NCBI GenBank assembly: GCA_028023455.1
Contig: JAQFVV010006545.1
Location: 1 to 64,000 of the forward strand
Direction: 5' to 3'
Origin: Epiperipatus broadwayi
Taxonomy: Eukaryota > Onychophora > Udeonychophora > Euonychophora > Peripatidae
DNA length: 64,000 nt
Below the pieces are notes generated by a model. That model did no database searches, was not told the DNA's origin, and was given only the letters and a program-made list of their open reading frames with translations. The position numbers and the translations under genes were made by a program. Below, one piece after another: positions 1 to 12,882 of the stretch (the first letter of the stretch is position 1; each line of letters begins with the position of its first letter).

Positions 1-3000
1 TATCTTATATATATTCTAACCTCCCCCCACGCATCCTCACCCCAAAATATACTGTTTATTACGAATATTACGGGTTCTAGCTCAGTTAACAAATAAATAA
101 ATGAAATATTCAGCATTAATTAAAATGATTACTAGCTCTAATTTTAAAATACAAATTCGGTTCAATTTTAAAATGAATTAACAAATATTTACTATTTTCA
201 TGAGACATGGAGTGACAATACCGGGAACGAGATAGACTACATTGAGCCATTATCCACACGATACTACCTCAATGGCATAAGAACACTATCCCCCCTTTTT
301 ACTATACCAAATAACTAACTCATAGTATTCTTACGACTTTTTAAGCTCTATTCACTACGATTTAAACAATAATCATATCTTAATCTTCTTTATAACAAGA
401 ATCTAGCTTAATTAAATAAAATGAAGTAAAATAAAATAAAATCTCAGGTTCATAAATGGTATTCTAACTGATTTTAAATTACGGTAGTAAAATATGAAAA
501 GGGAATTTTATGTCATAATCTACTACACAGCAACTAATAATAATAAAAATAATAAAAACAATAATAATATAATATAATCTTATTTCTTCCTAAATGAAAT
601 AAATAAATACGTACGTGGTAGTATTTTAATAATCTGACAACAGAATACGTGTGGCAACTTTAGCGTATAATTGAATGTAATATTGTGGCAACCGACTTAT
701 GACCAATAAATAATATAAAATTATGATCCTTTTAATTTTAACATACCAATAAATTCTCATAATTCTTATAACACTTTTATGTTTACCTCTTGTGCAAAAC
801 CTATATGTCTCGTTTCAATTATAAATGTATCGTGATTTCATGCATCCATGTGGAGAAATAACAACGCGGACACAAAAACTTTTAAAACAAATTCAAAACA
901 AAGTTTATTAACAACATAAATAAATTAACAATATTTTTACACTATATACATTGGATATCCCTTACTTTCATATCTCAACTTAGTTTATTAGTTTATAAAT
1001 GAAATCAAAATATTATTTACTTTTCCTAGTTAAATATTAATATTTTTTTAACGCTTAAGAAAATACAGCATTATTACTTGATTTATTATTATGGTTAGCT
1101 TATTACAAAATGCATTTTTTAGATGATTATCACAAACACTTTTCATCCCTAATATTATTAAAATTACATTTTTACAAAATTTTACATTCGTAATAAAATT
1201 CTACAAAATAACAAAATTTAGTTTCATATTGGTTGTATGGAATCTTACAAAGTCAAAACACTATTCTACATTCGGTATTAGGTTTTTATTATTCATTATC
1301 CGATGTTTATTAATCCTAATATTTTCATTCAAGCCTTACTTTGGATGATATAATTATAACTATTACCACACCATGCACAAGTATATGTTTATTATACCTT
1401 ATTGAATTTTCTCTTGATAAATATGCAATACTCATTCCCTCCAACATTAATATTTAAAAAAAAATTCATTCAAATTTTATTATCACTTTTAAAATACTTG
1501 GTTTAGATTTCTTTTCAAAATCTTATATTCATTTCTGAATTAATTTTATAATGTATTATATGATTCTTTCTCTCTTTATGATATTTTGGACTTTCAATTT
1601 TAAAGTTACACAGTTCTATACATTCAAGCAAATAAACTATTCTTACACAAACGATAACATATCTTCAGTTCTATTTTATTCATTATTTCTTTTGAAAATA
1701 TCTTTCTGACCGATGCAGATTCACGAAATAAGGATAGTGAAGATAGATGCATAGGATCAAAATACAACTAGAATATTACTTGTCATATACCTTGACAATC
1801 ATGGCACAGTGAATTAAAAGACACTATAGAGGAGTGACCTTTACCTGTTTACCAACCTCTATCATAGGAACGATGCTAAAGCTATTTCTTCAGCTTTATT
1901 CTAACATCAAAAGTTTAAAGATATGCAAAACACTGTCCAAGCCATATGTGTTCAGTCATAGGACTTTGTTAACTATACTAAACCACACAAAACTAAATAT
2001 GATCCAAATCCCTTATATTTTCCTATTTCTTAAAAAAAAACATCATCTTGGTTTCCTCTCCACTAGTACTTCCAAGTCACTATCCGATCTTATTTCTCAA
2101 GATTTTTTCTATACTGTACATCGACAAATACATATCTGCATTACTAACAATAATAAAATTCATTGATATTTTAAAACTATTCCACTGTTCTATAAGAAAA
2201 TCTTTTTACTACTTTCCTCTGTATATTTAATCATATACAAACTATTTAAATATCTGAATACTTTATCACATGAAAGTTCAAAAGAATCACACAATTGTTC
2301 TGTTAAATTATATTATTAATATACTTTAAATAAATTGTTGCATGCATATTCCGAATTACCCCTATCTCATTATATGTTAAAATGTTGCATAAAATGTGTA
2401 CATATAATTAAGACTTTCACATTTCATTCTTAGGTCAATTGATGATCTAAAAAAATACATTATGCATTATAAATAACTATTAAAATTACCAAACGACCTT
2501 TGTCTCCTCGATCGTGTTCCATAGGCTTCACCATCCATTTGATCCTTGTAGATATAAGATTCACATCCATACACTTTATTTTAAACACTATTTCTATAAT
2601 TTTATCAAGTTATTATATTTAAATTTTAATATTAATAAATTTATGTTTTATGTTTTCCCTAATCTCACATAACATTTTATATTTTAAAATAAATTAGTAA
2701 AAAATATTCAAACTATATTTACTGTACTCCTTCATCAAATTTTCCTGAAACGTTCATACTTAAGCCAAAAAAATTGTTTATCATTTCTTTTCCATTCACT
2801 TAATGTTCCTCTCCCTGCTTGTTCAATTTTAAGCTAAAACAAATATTACTTCGTTCAATAAATATTCCTGAATGATAATCCTTGGTTTTTATAATATTTA
2901 ATACAATTATTAATTATGATATTAGTTAATCCCGTAAAGAAAACTTCTAAATATTCTCTTCTAATATTTCTTGCTAATATTTTCTCCCGCGCGACTTTTA

Positions 3001-4734
3001 CGATGCATCTTCTCAGTACTTTGATTTAAATATTCAATAAAACTTTTCTGCTTCCATGGATTCATTTCATTAAGTAAATTAGATTTATATTCTCCAAATC
3101 TTTATCTTTATTAATCATTTCTCTAATGAACACTTTATAATATTTTTAATTCTTCTTAGAGAAAGTTTTTTCTGTTCCTTTTTCATAAAACACCATAGCT
3201 CTTTCATATTATTATTCTGTAACTTTTTTCCTTCTTTTAAAATCCTGGTACTATATACTTTGTAATGTTTCCTTTAAAAAGACAAACATTCTTTCTCCAT
3301 TATAACTTTTACATAATTTTTTCTTTATGATATCCGCATCTTAATTTTTCCATAGAGAAGAATAAAAAAAAAAAATTTCGGAGTAGCCTTTTAAAATTGT
3401 GCATCATAATTTTTCCTGACGGCAAATAACTTTTCTTTTAAGTTTTCTGTATAATGTCCAAATTATATTTATCTGAGTTCTAATGATTTTCTGGTTGATC
3501 ACAAACAAACTGTATTCAAGGCACTTTACAATTATTTTAACTTTATCAATACTTTTAGGTATTTTTCTGTAGTATTTCCATTTTTACTGCAAGGTTTCGG
3601 CTAAACTTGAATAAAAATCCTGGCAAGAAATCTTTTAAATTAGCCTTCCATTTAAAGGCAGTTCAAAATATTATATTTTAAAAAAACAAAACTTTTAAAA
3701 TAAATAAAATTTTTTTTAAATTATAACACTTTTCTAGCTTACGATCTTATACAGCTAAAAAATATGTTCCTCCTTCCTTCACTTACACATTCCTTCTCAC
3801 GCTCCATCTAATTCCTATTTTTCGTCTGCTAAAATACCTCCGTTGAATGGTTAATGACTTTTTTTTAGCGCGAACAAATTTACACATTTTTAGTTTTATA
3901 ATAGATTAAACTTTTTAAAGTAAAGAATTTATGACGTCATGTTTTAAAATATTATTTAGAATAGTATTTTTAAACTCAATTATAGTTTTATCAAAATCAT
4001 TTAAATTTTAAAACAATTATTAAAATAACATTTAATATTTCAACTTTTACTTTAATGATAGATAGCAATTACATTTAGTTTTATAATTCACAAACTTTAT
4101 TATTATATTCTAACAAGTGTGTGTGTGAAGGTATATAATATACAGTCACATGATTACTAACTTTATCAGATGATTTTTTTTTTTATTTACGTCTTGGTCT
4201 AAATTACCAAAACTGACATATTTTATAAAATTTTGGAAAATAATTTAAAAAATGTAGAACTAAATATAATTCTCACCATCCCAAAGTTTATTTTAAAATA
4301 TATTAGACTAGATTTGAATATTAATTATAATTATAATATTACATATAGCGTTTATTTAATTTATTAGTTTTAAAACATTACAATTGAATTGTTAATATAC
4401 TTTTAACTATTTATAGCTGTATTATTTTATATGGCCAGCTTTTACAACCATAAGCAAGGATATAATTAAGATTTATTTAACTGTTCTTTTTTTAAATAAT
4501 CCATTACACTTTTATATACCAGGTATTCTTCAGCCTTAAATTGTACTATAAAATCTAATCGATCATACAATTATCAATATATTACACAAACGTATTTTAA
4601 AATTTAAAATTTTTTAGCAATTGACCATTCTACCCTATTATGACATACTTCATTAAGTCTAAAAAGTGTAAAACAACATTTTGGTATTGGTAGAAAATTT
4701 ATATCTGCAATAAGAAAAAAAAAGATGGCATTAT
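1..4734. other. AT-rich intergenic DNA, no gene recognised
   Basis: Strongly A+T-rich sequence with short homopolymer and (AAT)-type runs. The open frames here are short, low in complexity and match no family I know. I saw no splice-bounded conserved exon, RNA gene or inverted-repeat element. Confidence 0.6.
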
Positions 4735-6267
4735 TACTAAAAAGAGAGATGACATCATAAAATGTGTAGAAGACTTCTATCAAGAATTATATAGTAATAA
4801 ATAACAAGTGCCTCCTATACATATTATATCTTCTGAATTGCCCAGAATTTTGAATGAGGAAGTGAGACATGCAATTAAATTTATGAAAAGATGGAAGGCT
4901 CCAGGTAATGGTAGAATTATAATTGATATATTAAAAGAAGCAGTTGAAAAAATAGAAATTTTTTTAACAACGTCATATACCAAATGTCTAAATGATAAAG
5001 ATGTATCAGATGATTGGAAGAATGTAGTATTAATCTTAATATTTAAAAAAGGTGATAAAGAAGATATTCGCAATTACAGACCTATCGTCTTTTATCAATT
5101 TTATACAAAATTTTTACTAAGATAATTACAACTCGTCTACAGAGAACACTGGACTTCCACCAACCAAGAGAACAATCTGGATTTAAAAGTGGTTTTAGTA
5201 CAGGATATCATATCAAGGGATTGAGGGAAGTTATAGAAAGGACAATTGAATATGAGTTGACATTATGTTTTCGATTTCTAGATTATGAAAAGGCATTTGA
5301 ATCTAAATTTTTCTTCAGTGATTAAAGCATTGGATCATCAAGGTATAGATCCAAGATATTGTCATATTTTAAAGAATATTTATAAAAATGCAACAGCAGC
5401 AATTAGATTAGATAATGATACTGGAAAAGTCAACATTGAGAGAAGTGTAAGACGGGGTGACTCCATATCCCCAAAACTTTTTACAGCAGTGCTGCAAGAA
5501 GTATTTTGTGGATTAAAATGAAAAGCTAAAGGAGTGAAAGTAAATGATTATTTCAGTCATTTAGATTTTTCAGATGATGTAGTTGTTTTTGCTAATAATG
5601 CTTTAGATCTACAGGAAATGTTGCAGTAGTTATCAGATGAAAGTAGGACTAAAGATAAATGTTAAAATGACTCAAGTAATGTTTAATGGATTTTCTCAAA
5701 ATATGAAAATAAAGATTGTTTATGATGAGTTAGAAGAAGTTAACAGTTACAAATGCCTTGGTCAGATTATTAATACAGATGGAAACATAATGGATGAAAT
5801 TAATCATAGAATTAAACTTGGTTGGAGTGCTTTTAGTAGAAATAACTTGATACTAAAAGGAAATATGCCTATGTGTTTGTAAAGAAAGATTTTTTAATAA
5901 ATGTGTTTTACCTGTTCTTACTTAATAGAAGAGCAATACAGACTTCAGACCACTCAAAGAAGTATGGGGAGATGTATATTGGGAGTAAAAGGAAGAGATC
6001 GAGAACCCAATATATCGGTAAGAGAACAATAAGGTGCAACTGACTTCATTGAAAAGATTAAAGTGGAGTTGGGCTGGACATATTTCTAGAAGAGATGATA
6101 CTAGATGGACAATTGTAATCTTAAACTGGATTCTAAGAGATTGTAGAAGACCCAGGAAGAGACCACATGTGAGATGGATAGATGAAATAAGAAAGTGTGC
6201 AGGGGTGATGTGGAGAAGAGAAGCTAAATATCTTACTTTTCCATACTTATTAAACCTATTATTTTGA
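4735..6267 (+). pseudogene. Degenerate RTE-clade LINE, reverse transcriptase to 3' end
   Basis: This is the remnant of a non-LTR retrotransposon. Consecutive frames read out, in order, the RT fingers (KAPGNG, then FKKGDKEDIRNYRPI), the palm motif A region (FLDYEKAFES), the RT block with RRGDSISPKLFTAVLQE, a degraded SDDVVVFA-type catalytic box near 5570-5590, the YKCLGQIINTDG block, and the typical C-terminal tail of RTE elements (LKRLKWSWAGHISRRDDTRW, then RRPRKRPHVRWIDEIRKCAG). The order and the WAGHI/RPPTRW-like tail are characteristic of the RTE clade. The reading frame changes several times (near 5100, 5290 and 5620) and is broken by stops, so it is dead. No endonuclease domain was found upstream, so it looks 5'-truncated, as LINE copies usually are. 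Product assignment is strong; the exact ends are approximate. Confidence 0.85.
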
Positions 6268-6286
6268 AATTTCCTTGTGAGTATAT

Positions 6287-6832
6287 GACATTTTTAGTTA
6301 TTAAAATGATTTTAAAGTTGTAAAATACAAGTTGAATTAATATTTACGTTTTGAATATTTTTACTCGATTTTTACATAGTATAAATCACCACACACTACA
6401 ATCTGTTTGATGTTTTGGTAACATATTAATTTTAATAAATTTATTTTTGAACTGAATAGATCTTTTAATATATTTAAAGGATAATTTTATTTGTTTTGGC
6501 TCCAGTAATTTAAAAATATTTATTGTGTAAGGTGATCTTCGAATTATTATTTGCGCGTAAACAAAACGCAAATTTACCTTTTTAAAATAACACGTTATGA
6601 CATTTTTAGTTATTAAAATGATTTTAAAGTTGTAAAATACAAGTTGAATTAATATTTACGTCTTGAATATTTTTACTCAATTTTTACATTCCGAATAAAT
6701 CACCACACACTACAATCTGTTTGATGTTTTGGTAACATATTAATTTTAATAAATTTATTGTGTAAAGTGATCTTCGAATTATTATTTGCACGTAAACAAA
6801 ACGCAAATTTACCTTTTTAAAATAACACGTTT
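6287..6832. repeat. Tandem duplication, about 305 bp, second copy with internal deletion
   Basis: A block starting gacatttttagttattaaa at about 6288 and ending in aataacacgtt at about 6595 is repeated immediately, from about 6600 to 6832. The two copies are nearly identical, but the second lacks about 75-80 bp of the middle (around 6443-6522 of the first). The joint lies directly downstream of the RTE remnant. Confidence 0.85.
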
Positions 6833-7180
6833 GCTAAATAAAAGATCTATAAACCGAAATGTATTTTGTATTACTTTAAAAATTGCTGCAAAACGGGAGT
6901 CGTAAAACTTACCTTAAAAAACATTTTTAGAGAAAAAAAAGACATCGATTTTTAAAAGAAAATAATTTAAGAATACATAGATTTATCCGAGAGTGAAACT
7001 CAATGTAAGAATATTAAATTTTAAAGCAGATTTAAATAGTTATGGTTTTCTATATTATTCACACTTTCACATTACATGCTGTATTTATTTTAAGAACGTG
7101 GAGGCAAACCGGAACTAGCAAGCGAATGTAAATATCGCTTCTAAACGGTGCCGTTTTTTCCGCGCATGGCGTGGAGAAAC

Positions 7181-7480
7181 AGCGCCACCTAGTGGGCTAG
7201 AATGCTGGGTAGTCGCTGTTTAGCAGATGATGGATCGGTTTACCTATGGCTAACAGTGCCATCTAGCCGGCAGTAGTGCTGGCCGCTATTTTGGCATAAT
7301 GTTCCTGTGTGTACGTGTGGTGAACAGCGCCATCTAGCGGCTGGAGCTTTGCATCGGCTGCTTTTGGCCGCATGGCATGCGAACAGCGCCATCTAGTGGC
7401 CAGAAGTTGTGTCGTCTGCTTTTTGGCCCCCTACTCTGGATATTTCTGTGGTTGACACGGAAATAGCGCCTCACCTCTGG
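7181..7480 (-). promoter_or_regulatory. Cluster of CTCF-like motifs in a degenerate minisatellite
   Basis: Units of about 60-80 bp each carry a copy of the CTCF core AGCGCCMYCTRSTGG (written on the + strand; the conventional core reads on the - strand). The site at 7181-7195 (AGCGCCACCTAGTGG) and the site at 7385-7399 (AGCGCCATCTAGTGG) match the consensus exactly. The one at 7326-7340 has a single mismatch. That at 7255-7270 is weaker, and one near 7465-7483 has a 3-base insertion. All face the same way and sit in the most GC-rich stretch of the window (about 7090-7490). CTCF as binder is inferred from the motif, not shown. Confidence 0.6.
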
Positions 7481-7587
7481 CGGGAGTACCTATTTTTTAT
7501 ATTTATAGTCAACATCTGAAAACAGATATGACTAAATCAGATTAATCATGGACCATTAAAGCCCTGAAAATTGAAATTATTCAAACA

Positions 7588-7798
7588 GAAGTCAATCTCC
7601 GATTATGCGCTATTTCTTAAATACCACCAGGCACACAATAGATTCAAGCCCTGATTTAAGCATGGTTTGTAAGAGTTGGTTATATAGCATGTGTGCTCTA
7701 AACTTAAGTGATTCACTTAAGTTTTTTAAACTCTTACCGGCATGCGAGTGTGTGGAAATTTATATTTAAGAAATAGCGCATTATTGGAGATTGACTTC
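7588..7798. mobile_element. MITE-like inverted-repeat element, copy A
   Basis: Inverted arms of about 37 bp at 7588-7624 and 7762-7798 match at all but about three positions; both carry the core TGCGCTATTTCTTAAAT. Inside is a perfect 10-bp palindrome arm pair (aacttaagtg / cacttaagtt, 7701-7723). The arm sequence recurs at 29950-29990 and 30190-30310, so this is a dispersed family. No coding capacity. Confidence 0.8.
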
Positions 7799-7800
7799 GC

Positions 7801-8453
7801 TAAGACCATTCTATTTTTAAAAAAAAATCATAGGCTATGGACATAAAAACTTGATGTACTAATTATTATATCATAAAAACCTTTTTGTGTACATATATAT
7901 TCCGATCATTTTCAGAAATATTAAACATACACTTTGCATTAAAACAAATAAATCAAAACAGTAAGGACTTTAAAATCAGATTTTCTTTACGTGTAATTAT
8001 GAAATTAACAATTAATTTTTTTATTTTTAATTTTGCAACATGTGGTTTTAGATATATATTATTTACTATCTTATTTTTAACGATAAATTAAAACAAAATT
8101 TATTACAAAGTTGTTAAAAAAATTTTGCTGTTAAATTGTTTTAAATATAGCTAATTGTTTTTTATTTTTTTGTTTAGTTAAATTTATTTTGATATATTTG
8201 GAGCATTGTCATCTTGTGGCAATTTATAGTACTATTATAATTCAACTAATTTTTATTATTATTATTATTCCTATTTTTATTTAAATAAATGTAAGTCTTT
8301 GTTTTATATTTACTAAATGATTATTTAATGGTTCATTTTTTCATAAATTTTAACAAATTCAATTATTTTTGTTATTTAATTATAATTATTAGTTGTTTTT
8401 TTTTTAAGTTTATATTCGTTCATTACTGATTTCTTTTTTTTTTCTTTTAAATG
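7801..8453. other. AT-rich spacer
   Basis: Low-complexity, T-rich sequence between the MITE and the hAT element. One 68-codon open frame shows no recognisable domain and I do not call it a gene. Confidence 0.5.
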
Positions 8454-8461
8454 TTTTAATA

Positions 8462-11216
8462 CAGTGTTGGCAAACCTTTTTATGTGTGTTTGTCAAAAAT
8501 TTCGAAAAAAATATTTATTGAATGATTGGCATGCCGTACAGTTATTAAATCAAAATATAAACAACTTAATTATTGCAATTTTTTAAAAGTTTATAAAACA
8601 AAATAATAATAACAATTAAACAAAATTTCCAAATAAGCCAAATACAAGTGAACGATATTTATTTAGAACAACATAAGTTGAATAAAATGTAATAGTAAAA
8701 AATTAATAGTAATTAAAATAAAATTTTGGAAATAAACATATAAAATCAACATAAATAGATATTATTTAATAAGATTATTGCTGTTGTATATTAGATGCCA
8801 AATATGTTATATCTGGCATTTTGTCAATTTTAATAATGTACATGCTGAACTAGATTCATCTGTCATTCTATTTCTCGAACTGTCTTTAATTAAATCGTTT
8901 CTCAAAACAATAATTCACATGCATATGTAGAAGAGAAAATTGATAATATAGCGGTCGCTATTTTTTTAAAATAATTAACTGTTTCAGGAATAGCATTCCA
9001 GACAATCAGTAGTTTCTCTTCAGCATCCTTTTTACATAAATCCAATAATCGATCATTTTCCATTGTTTTTAACTCATTCCTCAAATCAACAAATTTCTAT
9101 TTCCATATAGAACTGTTTTGAAAATCGACTGATTACATTTCCATATCTTCCAAATGAAGTCTCTCAAAAAATTCTAACTTGAGGTTATTTATTGATATTA
9201 TGTCTGGGTATAAAAGAAATTTTGATGTTTTGAAAATTGTCTGAACTGTGTAAATCTTAAAGAAAATTCATCAATTATCGATTGAATAACAGCACAAAAC
9301 TCTTGCATCACTTTTACTTGATCTGACTTCTCATGGGATTCTAAATCAGTCAAAAAGTTTTCTTTATTTAGAAAATATTTGTAGGTGTATGAAATAACAT
9401 CATGGTTAAAAATTTGTAATTTAACTTCAAATGCTTTGATCAAATTAAACATGACAACAATTGTCTTATTATAACCTTGCAGTTTCACATTTAATTCATT
9501 TAGATGTGAACTCATATCAGTAAAAAAAAAACATTAATTTTGAAAGCCATTCAACATTCATTAATTCTTTATATTTTTCAATGATTTTCTCATTAGTAAA
9601 AACAGTCTAATTTCATCTAAACACTCAATAAATCTTTAAAGAACTTTTCCTTGACTTAACCACAGACATTGTTGCATATAAATAAACCATTGTATAATGA
9701 GTTTACATTAACCAATGTGGAGATATAAAAATGACTAATTTAGTCACAATCATAACATCATCAAATGGCTTAAAGCTGGCCTCCGTGCATAAAACCAGTA
9801 AATAAACTGAGAAAACCATTTTTTCCAGTCATAAGCACCATCTGTAGTTACTGATACAATTTTGGCAACATCTATTTTTTTTTTTCAGTGAGTACATTTA
9901 AAACTTTGTTGCAATATCTATTTCTTTTTTTGTTGTTACTAATGAGGTTAAACTGATCAATTCTTCTTTGATATTCACAATAGTGAATAAAATAGCCAAA
10001 TGAGCTGATCTAATTATGTCTGTACTTTCATCAAAGCAGAGAGAAATTAAATTATATTTTTTTATCTCTTTTTGTTGGTAAATTATTGTTGTTAGTCATT
10101 TGCAGGATTCTTTCTTTAACTGTATTTGTAACCAATGACAATTGTTTATGCTCTGAATAACTTTTAATTTGTTTTTAAAATCTTCAAAAAGAACTGATGC
10201 CCATTTGCTTCTTTCATATATTTTCCATCTTTAAAAGGTTTCCCATATTTGGCAATTACATTTGAAAAAAAAAATAGCAGCAACTAGATTTGAATGATTT
10301 TCAATAATTTTCATTATAGATGTTGATTGAATATTTTTAAATGTTTGGGAAATATATATTTTTGTTCATCTTTGCTTTTTTCACAGAACAATTTATGATT
10401 GGTCTCATAATGCCATTTTACTGATGATGTTCTCAGTACAACTGTTCCTTACCATAAAACACATACAGCCTCGGTGCTTTGTTAATCATTCCATACTCAT
10501 CAGTCCAGCAGTTTTGAAATTCTCTACTGCTTGACTTTTTTTGTTATTTTATTTTCACTAGTCAGATTAATATAAAGGTAACAAATTTATTTAAAAGTAA
10601 ATTTAAATGAGTTTTAATAATTTTATAAATCAAAGATTTATTATATGTTAAAATATATTATTATCATTACATTTTACTTTTACAGCAAAACTGCAAGCAA
10701 AAAAAAAAAAAACACATTTGATGGCATTGATTACGCATGTTGCATTTGGTTCCTTTGTTTGCAATTTTGCTTACATTAAAAATATGAATGGTGTCCACAC
10801 ATTTAGGTGAAAAAAAGATTAGGACAGAAAACTGTTTGATTAATTTTACTTTAGATTTGAAAAAAAATACTTCAAAAAGTTGTAAAATATTTTACTGAGT
10901 TTATTTTTTATTTTTATTGGAATTATTTGACAGGTTTATAGAATATGATACCACAGTATGCTGGTACCACTTTATTTGACTTAAAACATTGTAATTTATT
11001 ACTTCTAATCAAAGTTCTATTGTAAATTGAATGCTAATATAATATTATATTTATTTATTTTACCTTTAGTTTACAATAAATTGTTATAATTACATATTTT
11101 AGCAAAAAATGTTTAATTTAAAGCATAGAAAGTTATAATATGTAAATAGTTCACATGGCAATAAAAAATTCAAATGTGCCATCTCTGGCATGCATGCCAT
11201 AGGTTCGCCATCACTG
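8462..11216 (-). mobile_element. hAT-family DNA transposon, full length but decayed
   Basis: The left end begins CAGTGTTGGCAAACCT and the right end, read on the other strand, begins CAGTGATGGCGAACCT: terminal inverted repeats with two differences in 16. The flanking 8-mers ttttaata (8454-8461) and ttataata (11217-11224) are an 8-bp target duplication with one change, the size expected of hAT elements. The transposase remnant lies inside on the minus strand. The ends of the insertion are therefore well defined (2755 bp). Confidence 0.88.
8902..10545 (-). pseudogene. hAT transposase pseudogene, ZBED5/GTF2IRD2-like type
   Basis: Reading the minus strand from 10545 downward, several frames recover blocks typical of the hAT-derived transposases related to ZBED5, SCAND3 and GTF2IRD2: a BED-side segment with FQNCWTDEYG, the catalytic-domain phrase LCFDESTDI (about 10015-10050), VSVTTDGA (about 9833-9865), SSHLNELNVKLQGYNK (about 9465-9513), and the C-terminal hAT dimerisation segment ending FSSTYACELLF (8902-8940). 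The catalytic DESTD and the dimerisation motif are recognisable, but there are many stops and frame changes, for example between 9515 and 9660. No functional protein is expected. Family assignment rests on motif order and is supported independently by the element's ends and target duplication. Confidence 0.85.
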
Positions 11217-11224
11217 TTATAATA

Positions 11225-12809
11225 AGACATTTAGTTTTTTTTTTTTATTTTCCACATAGTTTTTTTTATCAATTTGATAATCTTTGCATTTTATTTCTTA
11301 TGCATCCTTCATATTTTTGTCGTTTGTACTTTGTTTAGAATGTTATAAATTATTTGTGCTAATTTTTTATATATATACATTCTAACCTCAACTTTAGTGC
11401 AAGTAGCTAGTCGATTGAAAATAACCTTGGGATCAAACAAGGAATGCTAAGGTGTTTATCTAATGATAGTACTAATAAGATTAAGTATACCCGGGCATCA
11501 AATTGTAACTATGAAATCGTAATGCCCACCAGAGATCATCATCATCCATAATGAAGAAAGTAATTAAATTGTCTCAAAAAAATATAATGTTGATAAATCC
11601 AATTCAATTTATTGTGGTGTTAGTTTCAAACTTAGGAACAATTATGTGAATACTTTACTGATAAATTCTTATTACTAAATAAATAATATAGAGACAACTT
11701 TCTTCCACAACTTTATATAGATACATGATCTCGAGTAGTAACTATGAGAATGTTGTATACATTTCTAATACATACATGATCAGAAATAAATTAGTAATCG
11801 ATGTGGAGATCTCATAACTTATGTTTACAATATAAAATTATTATTTAATTTAAAGTATGATAAAAAAATGTTATAAATCCTTCCCATTTAATCCCACTAC
11901 TTTATTTATCGTTCTAAGCATCTATCACTTTCAATAGTCACAATTATATAACACTAAATGTCTGTGTTATGTTCTCCTGTATGTCTTCTTAACTGATAAC
12001 TTTAATCCTATTTCATTAACACACTTATATGCCTTCTAACCCACTATAGATTCATTATCATTATTATAACAGTATTACCTGAATTTTAATACTTGCACTA
12101 CTTGACTTCCAAGCTAGCTCTTAGATTTAATAATCGAAGTACTCTTTCTCAAGGTCTTGATCTGCTAATGAGGTGCAATTATTAATGATTACACTGCAAT
12201 GGATATGATCCCTAAACTTGCTAAATTAAACTTTAATGTGAGTTTACCAGTGAGAATCAAATTAAATACCAAAAGCAGAAAAGAGATTTTATGTCTGCTC
12301 CCATTATTTATAACATTGCAACAAACCAAATAACTAAGTTTAAGATATTTTCTTTCATTTTATTCTCTTTCGTATCATCTGTTTGCCAAATTTAATTAGT
12401 ACCTTTAAATCTATTGCATTTTACGAATCGGGTATATTCTTTGCCCACCCTAAATGATCGCTCCTTCCCCCCAATAAAAAAAACCTTCTTGGTTACTATT
12501 TTACAAAGGTGAGTTGTAGAAATCATTCGTGGAAGCAAACTATAGAAGTAAACTATGGAAATCAATCATAAAAATGAATTATGCAAATCAACTATGGAAG
12601 TCAATCAATATAAAACAATTCACACATTTAAATGTGATCTGGTATTAGTTCTAGATATAAGTGCTGGTCTGGAGATATTTGAAGCATTAAACACAAGACA
12701 TGCATGTAAATTTACAACAATAAAAAATCTTTATTACAATAAAAAAACAACAACACATATATATGATATCACTACAATCTCAAATATTATATGAAATTCA
12801 CTTTAACTA
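11225..12809. other. Non-coding spacer
   Basis: AT-rich sequence with no recognisable gene, element end or RNA. Short pyrimidine-rich patches only. Confidence 0.5.
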
Positions 12810-12824
12810 ATTATTATTATTATT

Positions 12825-12880
<56 letters not shown>
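12810..12880. repeat. Trinucleotide microsatellite (ATT)n followed by (AAT)n
   Basis: About six ATT units run into about seventeen AAT units. The two halves are complementary in part, so the array can fold on itself. Confidence 0.95.

Positions 12881-12882
<2 letters not shown>

Noticed and set aside
70-100. Short tRNA-like phrase (gggttctagctcagtta)
   Set aside because: No cloverleaf or second promoter box could be found around it.
1834-2230. 110- and 60-codon open frames on the + strand
   Set aside because: Overlapping frames in AT-rich DNA, no known domain, no supporting splice or promoter signals.
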